From Bacillota bacterium (lineage in GTDB: Bacteria; Bacillota_A; Clostridia; Acetivibrionales; DUMB01), in NCBI GenBank assembly GCA_023621975.1, contig JAMOAC010000473.1, positions 1 to 10,342 of the forward strand: a DNA stretch of 10,342 bases. The letters run 5' to 3'. The position numbers and the translations under genes were made by a program. Shown piece after piece: positions 4,428-10,342 of this stretch. Under the pieces are notes generated by a model. It had not been told where the DNA came from. It searched no databases and saw only the letters and a program-made list of their open reading frames with translations. Positions within the stretch are counted from its first letter, which is position 1, and every line of letters begins with the position of its first letter.

Positions 4428-6737
4428 ATGAGCAATAAGGCAAAAAATGATTGGTTGATAATACAGGATAGCTTCAAGCCTGAAAAGAGAGATTTCTATG
4501 AGAGCATATTTTCCCTTGGAAACGGATATATGGGGGTTAGAGGATTTCTGGAAGAGGATTGCAACAGGGAAAGTTATGAACTCTGCACATATATTGCCGG
4601 TGTTTTTGACTTTTTTAAGCCTGGTATAACAGATATGGTCAATACTCCAAATTTTCTGAAAAGCAGCCTCGCTGTAAACGGTATACCCTTTGAAGTTTCA
4701 GCGGAAGAGGTGCATGATTTCAAGAGAGTGCTTAATATGAAGGATGGGACACTTACACGCTCTTTTATATGGGAGGACAAATGCGGAAACAGGACCAGGA
4801 TAGAATCGGTGCGGTTTTTAAGCATGGCTGACGTACATGCCGCTGTATTGAGGTACAAAATTATTCCTTTAAACTATGATGGGAGGATATCTTTTGAAAC
4901 AGCTATTGATGCCCGTGTAACTAACAACCCCATTCATGACGACCAACTAAGGAATGATATAAATCCTGTAGTTTTTCTGTGCGAAAAAGATAATGATGTA
5001 GTGGACGGCAGTATAGGGCATATTGCCGTCAGGACTAAAGAAACGGGGTATGAAATATCTGAAGCCTTTTCCTGCACACTGAGCTCTTCAGGCGGCAGGG
5101 GATACTTGATGGAAACTTTCATCAAGGATGAGCGCTATATCGGGAAAAAACTGGTCTTTGATGTTTGCAAAGGGACTGAGTACATAATTGACAAATATAT
5201 TTCAGTGTATACATCAAGAGATACTGTTGAAGGCAGTATTAAAGAAAATGCTGTTTTAACGGTAAAATTGGCTGAAGAAAAGGGTTTTGAAGGAATGCTT
5301 GAGGCGCACAGAAAGGCATGGAATGATAAATGGGATATTTCGGATATATTAATTGATGGTGATGAAGCAGACCAACTAAGCGTCCGGTATAACATATTCC
5401 AGCTTATACAGAGCAATTCTGAAAATGACCCCAGGGTTAGCATTGGTGCCAGGGGTATCATGCATGGAAGGTATAAAGGCTGCTATTTCTGGGATACCGA
5501 GATTTTCATGCTTCCGTTTTTTATATACACCAATCCGAAGGCGGCAAGAAATCTGCTTATGTACAGGTACCACACACTTCCCGGAGCCAGGGAGAACGCG
5601 CGAAACCAGAGCGTGGAAGGTGCAAGGTACGCATGGATGAGTTCCATTGACGGAAAAGAACAATGTGAGACCTGGGATATAGGATGCTGTGAGGTGCACA
5701 TAACAGCCGACATCGCCTATGCCATCAACCATTATTATGAAGCTACGGGTGACATGGAGTTTATAAGGGACTATGGAGCGGAAATTTTGATAGAGACTGC
5801 AAGGTACTGGAAAAGCAGGTTTACATACGATCCCGGCAGTGGCAAATACAATATGCTTTTTGTAAAGGGACCTAATGAATATGGAGGAGTAACATTAAAC
5901 AACACTTTTACCACGTTAATGGCGATTCACAATTTAAAGCTTGCCATGGCAGTCATCCGGCAAATGGAAGAATTATACCCTGACAACTGGAAAACTTTAA
6001 AGGGAAAAATCGGTTTTAAATACTCGGAAATAGACATGTGGAAAGATATAATCGAAAAGGCTGTGATAAACTACGATGAAGAAAGAAAGCTGTACATCGA
6101 AGACGACAATTTTATGAAAACGGAACCCATTGATATTTCAAAAATTAAGTCAGGCGACGTTCCGGCATACAGGAAAATAAGTTTTGACAGGCTTCAAAGG
6201 TACAGAGTTTTGAAACAGGCGGATGTGATACTTTTAATGACCCTTTTCCCGGACAGGTTTAACAATGAGGAAAAAATGGCTGCCTGGAATTTTTATGAAC
6301 CGATAACTCTCCACGATTCAACATTGAGTTATGGCACCCATGCCCTGTTTGCAGCCCAGATGAACATGAAAAAAGAAGCCTATGAATACTTCCTGAAAAG
6401 CGCAAATCTTGACCTTTGCAATATAATGGAAAACACAGGTATCGAAGGCATCCATTTCGCTTCCCTGGGGGCTACATGGCAGGCGGTAGTGAACGGATTC
6501 GGCGGGGTAAAAACAGCTGGCGGAAAACTGAGCATTAATCCATCGCTTCCCGAAAAGTGGAATTTATTGAAGTTCAAAATAAACTACAGAGGGAACAGAA
6601 TATGTGTTGAAGTTGCGAAAGACGTGGTAAAGGTTTGTATTGAAAAGGAAAACAGTGCCGAAAAACTGGAGCATCTTGAGATTTTAGGCAGAAAGGTTGA
6701 TATTCCGAAAAATAAAAAAGTAATTGTGAAAATATAA
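4428..6737 (+). CDS. GH65 glycoside phosphorylase (inverting, beta-glucose-1-phosphate forming)
   Basis: A 769-aa cytoplasmic protein of normal length for GH65 phosphorylases of the maltose/kojibiose/nigerose/trehalose type. These split an alpha-glucoside with phosphate into beta-D-glucose 1-phosphate and the acceptor sugar. Domain order: N-terminal beta-sandwich (about 10-265), helical linker, (alpha/alpha)6 barrel (about 320-695), small C-terminal beta domain. Visible signatures: FWDTE 354-358, GPNEYGG 481-487 with E484 as the expected general acid, KQADV 596-600, phosphate-site HDSTLS 629-634, and GIHFASLGATWQAVV 674-688. The usual acid motif is GPDEYH; Asn replaces Asp and Gly-Gly replaces the His side, in the loop region tied to acceptor choice, so the substrate cannot be assigned. 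GGGGAG at 4416-4421 lies 6 nt before ATG 4428 and only 3 nt from an adjacent TTG, so ATG is preferred. No beta-phosphoglucomutase gene is in view. Phosphorylase rather than hydrolase is very likely from the conserved phosphate motif. Confidence 0.92.
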   Translation: MSNKAKNDWLIIQDSFKPEKRDFYESIFSLGNGYMGVRGFLEEDCNRESYELCTYIAGVFDFFKPGITDMVNTPNFLKSSLAVNGIPFEVSAEEVHDFKRVLNMKDGTLTRSFIWEDKCGNRTRIESVRFLSMADVHAAVLRYKIIPLNYDGRISFETAIDARVTNNPIHDDQLRNDINPVVFLCEKDNDVVDGSIGHIAVRTKETGYEISEAFSCTLSSSGGRGYLMETFIKDERYIGKKLVFDVCKGTEYIIDKYISVYTSRDTVEGSIKENAVLTVKLAEEKGFEGMLEAHRKAWNDKWDISDILIDGDEADQLSVRYNIFQLIQSNSENDPRVSIGARGIMHGRYKGCYFWDTEIFMLPFFIYTNPKAARNLLMYRYHTLPGARENARNQSVEGARYAWMSSIDGKEQCETWDIGCCEVHITADIAYAINHYYEATGDMEFIRDYGAEILIETARYWKSRFTYDPGSGKYNMLFVKGPNEYGGVTLNNTFTTLMAIHNLKLAMAVIRQMEELYPDNWKTLKGKIGFKYSEIDMWKDIIEKAVINYDEERKLYIEDDNFMKTEPIDISKIKSGDVPAYRKISFDRLQRYRVLKQADVILLMTLFPDRFNNEEKMAAWNFYEPITLHDSTLSYGTHALFAAQMNMKKEAYEYFLKSANLDLCNIMENTGIEGIHFASLGATWQAVVNGFGGVKTAGGKLSINPSLPEKWNLLKFKINYRGNRICVEVAKDVVKVCIEKENSAEKLEHLEILGRKVDIPKNKKVIVKI

Positions 6738-6927
6738 ACTGTTCAAATTATTCAAAAGTTGAAAAATCTTTCAATAAAGAAGGAAAATTAATTTATATGT
6801 AGAATATAATATAATGTAGTTTAAACGTTTAAGGAAATTACGAGGGTCGGACACAGGAAAAAAATTCGTTGCGTTGTACGGTATGTGAACCCCTTTGACC
6901 GGCGCACGGGAAACATGGAGGCTGCAT
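6738..6927 (+). other. lacI promoter and leader region
   Basis: Gap between the GH65 gene and lacI. It has no strong terminator, only small AT hairpins (TTCAA/TTGAA at 6751-6763, TCTTT/AAAGA at 6767-6780), so operon read-through into lacI is possible. Two overlapping TATAAT hexamers (6805-6810 and 6810-6815) precede the operator at 6821-6832. No good -35 hexamer is seen. The leader (about 6840-6927) is visibly richer in G and C than the promoter; I found no recognisable RNA element in it. Confidence 0.6.
6821..6832 (+). promoter_or_regulatory. LacI-family operator, site 2 (probable autoregulation)
   Basis: TTAAACGTTTAA is a perfect 12-bp palindrome with a central CG, followed by a G as in site 1 (2444-2457). 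It lies 5 bp after the nearer TATAAT hexamer, where bound repressor would stop initiation. The DNA to its left (GTAGAATATAATATAATG) resembles the corresponding stretch at site 1 (GTGGAATATATAATAC), so the whole promoter-operator module appears shared. Confidence 0.65.
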
Positions 6928-7953
6928 ATGAAAAGGAAAGTAACAATAAAAGACGTGGCCAAAGAAGCTGGAGTGTCAATTGCAACAGTATCATATGTGT
7001 TAAACAACAAGGAGAGCATCAGTCCGGAAACCATAGAAAGAGTAAATAGAGCAATCAGGGACTTAAACTATGTTCCTGACATGTCGGCGAGAAGCCTGGT
7101 CAGTAAAGAGTCAAAACTGATTGGCGTGGTAATACCTCAAACTGAGCCGGGTAAGCAGTTAATGTTCAACAACCCTTTCTACAGTGAGTTTCTTAGCGGG
7201 GTGGAATATACAGCCAGACAGGAGGGCTATCATATAATTATTTCCGGAACTGATGCCGACAAGAGCTATCTTGAAATATCGGCCAAAAGAAATCTGGATG
7301 GAATCATAATAGTGGGAATGTATCCGGAAGAGTTTTACAAGGATTTAAAAAAGTCAAACATACCTATTGTACTTGTAGACAGCTACTGTGACGACCACTA
7401 CTTTCACAGCATCCGCATCAATGACAGGTATGGAGGTTATATTGCAACAAAGTATCTGATTGAAAAGGGACACAGGAATATCGCCTTGGTCACGGGCAAA
7501 ATTAAAAGACATGGGGTAAGCGAACAAAGGTTCATGGGATATTGCGACGCACTGGAGGAATTTGATATACCACTGAAAAAAGAGTATGTGTTTGAAGGTA
7601 TTGTGGATTATGATTTCGGGGTCGAAGCTGCAAACCGGTTATTTAACGACAAGTCCATTACGGCCGTGTTTGCAACGGCGGATATCCTTGCAATTGGTGT
7701 AATGAACAGATTAATAAGCCTGGGAGTCCGAATACCTGATGACATATCTATAATAGGATTTGATGATATATACCTGAACAGATTCATTTCTCCGGCTTTA
7801 ACTACAGTAAAGCAAGATATATATGGAAAAAGCGAAGTAGCAGTAAGGACTTTATTGAATTGCATTAATAAAAAGCACAAAGGCAAACAGGAGATTATCC
7901 TCCCTATTGAGATTGTTGAAAAGGAAACAGTAAGGGAGTATAGGTGTATTTAA
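6928..7953 (+). CDS. LacI-family transcriptional repressor of the sugar cluster
   Basis: A 341-aa protein of usual LacI/GalR length. Residues 4-24 form the helix-turn-helix (TIKDVAKEAGVS-x-ATVSYVLN). The hinge helix MSARSLV lies at 52-58, and a periplasmic-binding-type effector domain (about 62-335) carries the family strings YLIEKGHRNIALVTG, FATADILAIGVM, IPDDISIIGFDDI and SPALTTV. ATG 6928 is chosen because GGAGG (6917-6921) is 6 nt upstream; the longer reading from TTG 6895 adds an 11-residue tail the family does not have. It sits between the catabolic enzymes and the importer genes, and near-identical palindromes precede both this gene and the operon. It therefore probably represses both until the transported sugar, or a breakdown product, binds. 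The effector is not predictable from sequence. Confidence 0.93.
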   Translation: MKRKVTIKDVAKEAGVSIATVSYVLNNKESISPETIERVNRAIRDLNYVPDMSARSLVSKESKLIGVVIPQTEPGKQLMFNNPFYSEFLSGVEYTARQEGYHIIISGTDADKSYLEISAKRNLDGIIIVGMYPEEFYKDLKKSNIPIVLVDSYCDDHYFHSIRINDRYGGYIATKYLIEKGHRNIALVTGKIKRHGVSEQRFMGYCDALEEFDIPLKKEYVFEGIVDYDFGVEAANRLFNDKSITAVFATADILAIGVMNRLISLGVRIPDDISIIGFDDIYLNRFISPALTTVKQDIYGKSEVAVRTLLNCINKKHKGKQEIILPIEIVEKETVREYRCI

Positions 7954-7982
7954 TCACTTATAAAAGGAGGGAGACCTGGGTC

Positions 7983-8876
7983 ATGTACATAAGTAGCAAC
8001 AGGCAAAGACGACTAACGGCATTCCTATTTCTGCTGCCGTCCTTTGCTGGGCTCTTGGTTTTTAATTTTCTTCCCATGATCTCATCGATTGTGATAAGCA
8101 CCTTCAAGTATGATGTGTTAAAACCTATTAGCGAAGCAGAATTTGTTGGTTTAGAGCATTACAAGGAACTAATAACAGGGAAAGAATTGTTTACTGTTTT
8201 GTCACATAATCTGTACTATATCGTTTTGTATGTCCCGTTGGTAATTATCGTCTCCACATTTATTGCGGTATTGCTGAACAGAGACTTTAAAGGGGTTTCA
8301 TTCTATAAAGTCCTTTTTTACATACCTGTAGTCACTTCATGGGTGGCAGGGGCCGTAATCTGGAAGTGGATTTTAAACGGCAAGTATGGATTTCTGAATC
8401 AATGGCTTGGCTTCATAGGAATTCAGGGTCCAAACTGGTTGACAAACGAAACCTGGGCAATGCCGGGGGTAGTAATTGCATCCATATGGAAAGATTCGGG
8501 CTATTATGCATTAATAATTCTGGCAGCATTAAAAAATATTAATAAAACCTATTACGAAGCGGCAAAAATAGACGGGGCAAATGCTTTTCAAAGGCTCGTC
8601 AAAATTACAATACCATTGATTTCTCCTGTAATATTCCTCTTATTCGTTCTAAATCTGATTTATGGATTTCAGGTGTTTGATTCAGTCTTTATAATGACGG
8701 GAGGAGGTCCTGCTAACGCAACTACGGTTATAGTCGAACGTATCTACAGAAATGCTTTTAAGTTTTACAAGATGGGTTATGCATGTGCTTATTCATGGAT
8801 TCTGTTTGCAATTATATTTGTTGTGACGGCAATCCAGATAAAGCTCCAGAAAAGGTGGGTCAATTATGATACTTAA
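7983..8876 (+). CDS. Sugar ABC transporter permease, MalF/UgpA type
   Basis: A 297-aa inner-membrane protein of the binding-protein-dependent carbohydrate importer class (CUT1). It has about six membrane helices, starting with the segment at about 12-38. The cytoplasmic EAA loop at 192-211 (EAAKIDGAN ... ITIP) is the docking site for the ATPase. MTGGGPANAT at 238-247 is a strong marker of the MalF-like subunit. The chosen start, ATG 7983, follows AAAGGAGGGAG (7963-7973); the longer frame from GTG 7944 would overlap the lacI stop and put the ribosome site inside the gene. The gap after lacI is 29 bp. It pairs with the next gene to form the channel. No ATPase gene is in view, so a shared MsiK-type ATPase is likely. 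Confidence 0.93.
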   Translation: MYISSNRQRRLTAFLFLLPSFAGLLVFNFLPMISSIVISTFKYDVLKPISEAEFVGLEHYKELITGKELFTVLSHNLYYIVLYVPLVIIVSTFIAVLLNRDFKGVSFYKVLFYIPVVTSWVAGAVIWKWILNGKYGFLNQWLGFIGIQGPNWLTNETWAMPGVVIASIWKDSGYYALIILAALKNINKTYYEAAKIDGANAFQRLVKITIPLISPVIFLLFVLNLIYGFQVFDSVFIMTGGGPANATTVIVERIYRNAFKFYKMGYACAYSWILFAIIFVVTAIQIKLQKRWVNYDT

Positions 8877-9693
8877 AAAAGTGAAAAGCATTATTTTCTA
8901 TGTAACCATTTCAGCTGCCGGGTTTTTCGTAATCGTCCCGTTTTTATGGATGATAAGCTCATCGTTGAAAACGAGAGAAGCGCTTAGGACAATTCCTATA
9001 AGATGGATACCTTTAAGGCCTTCCCTGGATGCATATAAAACAATACTTAGCTCAAGAAACTTTGATTTCGGTACAGCGCTGTTCAACAGCTTGTTTCTGG
9101 CAGTAACAATGACAACTGTTTCAGTATTGTCAGCTGCAATGGCTGCATATATTTTCGCGAAGGTACCTTTTAAAGGGCGCGAGAAAATCTTTTCACTTTA
9201 TTTGGCTACCATGATGATACCAGGAGCCGTAACCATGATACCAAACTATGTTATCCTTAAATACCTGGGGCTGCTGGATACGTTTTCAGGGCTCATAAGT
9301 CCTTCGGTGGCGAATGCCTTTGGAACCTTTTTGCTGAAGCAGAACATGGTGATGATAGACAATTCATATCTTGAAGCTGCTGTAATTGACGGAGCGACCC
9401 TGATTCAAATATTCTGGAAAGTTGTACTTCCAATGTCGAAACCTGCTTTGTTCACTCTTGTGCTGTTTTCTTTCATGGGCTCATGGAATTCGTACCTATG
9501 GCCGTTAATAGTGCTTACGAAAAGAAGCAAGCAGACACTGCAGGTCGTCCTTGGCACCATGAGCTCGCAATTTGGTTCTTATGAGCATTTATTGATGGCG
9601 GGGGCAGTGATTACCATTATACCGATACTGATTGTTTACATATTCACCCAGCGGTTTGTAGATAAGGGTCTTGCCGTCGGTGGACTTAAATAA
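8866..9693 (+). CDS. Sugar ABC transporter permease, MalG type
   Basis: A 275-aa inner-membrane protein and second half of the importer channel. It opens with a membrane helix (about 10-32) followed by SSSLKT and a short extracytoplasmic loop, as in MalG/UgpE/LacG proteins. The EAA loop spans 170-189 (EAAVIDGA ... VVLP). The C-terminus RFVDKGLAVGGLK is the MalG-type tail. Its ATG lies 11 bp inside the upstream permease gene, with AAAGGTGGG (8851-8859) as ribosome site, so the two are translationally coupled and should be made in equal amounts. The sugar carried cannot be read from the permeases; the neighbouring GH65 enzyme suggests an alpha-linked di- or oligosaccharide. Confidence 0.93.
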   Translation: MILKKVKSIIFYVTISAAGFFVIVPFLWMISSSLKTREALRTIPIRWIPLRPSLDAYKTILSSRNFDFGTALFNSLFLAVTMTTVSVLSAAMAAYIFAKVPFKGREKIFSLYLATMMIPGAVTMIPNYVILKYLGLLDTFSGLISPSVANAFGTFLLKQNMVMIDNSYLEAAVIDGATLIQIFWKVVLPMSKPALFTLVLFSFMGSWNSYLWPLIVLTKRSKQTLQVVLGTMSSQFGSYEHLLMAGAVITIIPILIVYIFTQRFVDKGLAVGGLK

Positions 9694-9697
9694 TTGC

Positions 9698-9779
9698 ATA
9701 TTAAGCTGTATCGATGCATTATTACTTATTCGGCAGGATGGGCTTTGACTGATAGATGCGTCGATAAGAAGCTTAATAT
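9698..9779 (+). repeat. Long intercistronic stem-loop before the binding-protein gene
   Basis: ATATTAAGCT (9698-9707) pairs perfectly with AGCTTAATAT (9770-9779). Above it, ATCGATGCAT (9710-9719) pairs with ATGCGTCGAT (9756-9765) with one G-U wobble. A small internal loop (2 against 4 nt) separates the two 10-bp helices, and the apical loop is about 36 nt. It fills almost the whole 112-bp gap between permease and binding-protein genes and ends 11 nt before the ribosome site. No T-run follows, so it is not a classical terminator. A likely role is protecting the 5' end of a processed binding-protein mRNA, allowing more of it than of the permeases. Confidence 0.65.
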
Positions 9780-9805
9780 AGAACAAGTATAAGGAGGGAT
9801 AATGT

Positions 9806-10342
9806 ATGCCGAAAAAAATCTTAAGTATTGTGCTGCTGCTTGTATTGCTGGTATCAGTGATCAGCTTTGCGGGCTGTAATAATGAAAATGCTTCTGTTGG
9901 TGACAAAAGTCAAACAGACACCGGCGAAGGTACAAATGAAACAAAGGAAGATACAAAAAAAGAACCTGTTACCATCAAGTATAGTTGCTTCTCAGCCGGT
10001 GCAGACCATGTAGAAGCGCTTGACGCCATGATCGACGCATTCCAAAAAAAGAATCCTGATGTCAAGGTGGAGTACAATATAGTTGGCTATGGAGAATACT
10101 TTACGCAATTGGCGACACAGATTGCGGCCAGCAATGCGCCGGACTGCTACGAACTGAATATTGAGAACTTCCTGGCGTTCTCTATCCGGGGAGCCCCACT
10201 GGAACTGGATCCAATGTTTGAAAAAACAGGGGCAAGAAAGGACGTTTTCGCGGAAGGAGTTCTGAGGGCCTGCAGTCTGAACGGAAAACTGTATGCTGTG
10301 CCTCAAAGCTATTCAACTGTTGTACTGTTTTACAACAAGGAC
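9806..10342 (+). CDS. Sugar ABC transporter substrate-binding lipoprotein (N-terminal part, cut by window edge)
   Basis: The first 179 codons of an open frame that continues past the right edge. ATG 9806 is chosen because AAGGAGGG (9791-9798) is 7 nt upstream; the ATG at 9802 is out of frame with the signal peptide. Residues 1-24 form a lipoprotein signal: PKK, a long hydrophobic core (SIVLLLVLLVSVIS) and the lipobox FAGC with C24 as the lipidated residue. An acidic, Thr/Lys-rich linker (about 25-52) tethers the protein to the membrane. From about 54 the sequence reads as family 1 solute-binding protein: VTIKYSCFSAG, then MIDAFQKKNPDVKVEY, QLATQIAASNAPDCYEL, GKLYAVPQSYST and LFYNKD. It captures the sugar outside the cell and delivers it to the two permeases. 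Ligand-binding residues mostly lie beyond the window. Confidence 0.93.
   Translation, partial: MPKKILSIVLLLVLLVSVISFAGCNNENASVGDKSQTDTGEGTNETKEDTKKEPVTIKYSCFSAGADHVEALDAMIDAFQKKNPDVKVEYNIVGYGEYFTQLATQIAASNAPDCYELNIENFLAFSIRGAPLELDPMFEKTGARKDVFAEGVLRACSLNGKLYAVPQSYSTVVLFYNKD

Noticed and set aside
5376..5732. A 118-codon minus-strand open frame inside the GH65 gene.
   Set aside because: It is antisense to the conserved catalytic domain, and its composition reflects the codons of the other strand.
9745..9750. TTGACT as a -35 hexamer for a separate binding-protein promoter.
   Set aside because: No acceptable -10 hexamer lies 16-18 bp downstream; the only AT-rich candidate is about 22 bp away and belongs to the stem-loop arm.
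9802..9804. ATG four bases upstream of the chosen binding-protein start.
   Set aside because: It is in a different frame and gives no signal peptide; ATG 9806 gives an exact lipoprotein signal with good ribosome-site spacing.
1..10342. CRISPR array, tRNA, rRNA, riboswitch or phage/defence genes.
   Set aside because: No regularly spaced identical repeats, no cloverleaf or rRNA-like stretch, and no defence-type protein motif were seen on either strand.

Overview
The window looks like chromosome of a plant-polysaccharide- or oligosaccharide-using clostridial Firmicute. It is AT-rich, has strong GGAGG-type ribosome binding sites, and its CDSs are typical of Clostridia. No rRNA or housekeeping gene is present, so the genus cannot be fixed from the sequence. 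There are three zones: a lone minus-strand glycosyltransferase on the left, a decayed transposon plus non-coding DNA in the middle, and a long plus-strand sugar-utilisation cluster from about 2.4 kb to the right edge.

Left (1-1600): an A-rich, degenerate-repeat tract (1-175), a clear Rho-independent terminator (about 174-217), and a 418-aa membrane-bound GT2 glycosyltransferase on the minus strand. The enzyme carries the QxxRW signature of processive synthases. Middle (1587-2521): a relic of an IS21-family istA transposase, with frameshifts, stops and an internal deletion, followed by about 350 bp of AT-rich DNA. That stretch holds a start-less minus-strand open frame and, at its right end, the promoter/operator of the sugar cluster.

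Right (2522-10342), all on the plus strand: (1) a 606-aa cytoplasmic six-hairpin (alpha/alpha)6-barrel glycosidase that I cannot place in a characterised family, with GH125-like motifs; (2) a GH65 inverting glycoside phosphorylase with an unusual catalytic-acid motif (GPNEYGG); (3) a LacI-family repressor; (4, 5) two MalF/MalG-type ABC permeases whose genes overlap by 11 nt; (6) the first 179 codons of a lipoprotein sugar-binding protein, cut by the window edge. This reads as one pathway. An oligosaccharide is captured by the lipoprotein, imported through the permeases, and broken down in the cytoplasm by the glycosidase and by the phosphorylase, which would yield beta-glucose 1-phosphate.

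Regulation is visible. An almost identical promoter module containing a CG-centred palindrome (AAACGTTT core) lies upstream of both the first glycosidase and lacI, so the local LacI protein probably controls its own gene and the operon. A long intercistronic stem-loop separates the permeases from the binding protein, and a smaller one separates the two enzymes. The part most worth following up is the pairing of the unassigned glycosidase with the atypical GH65 enzyme: its substrate is not predictable from the sequence and may be a new one.
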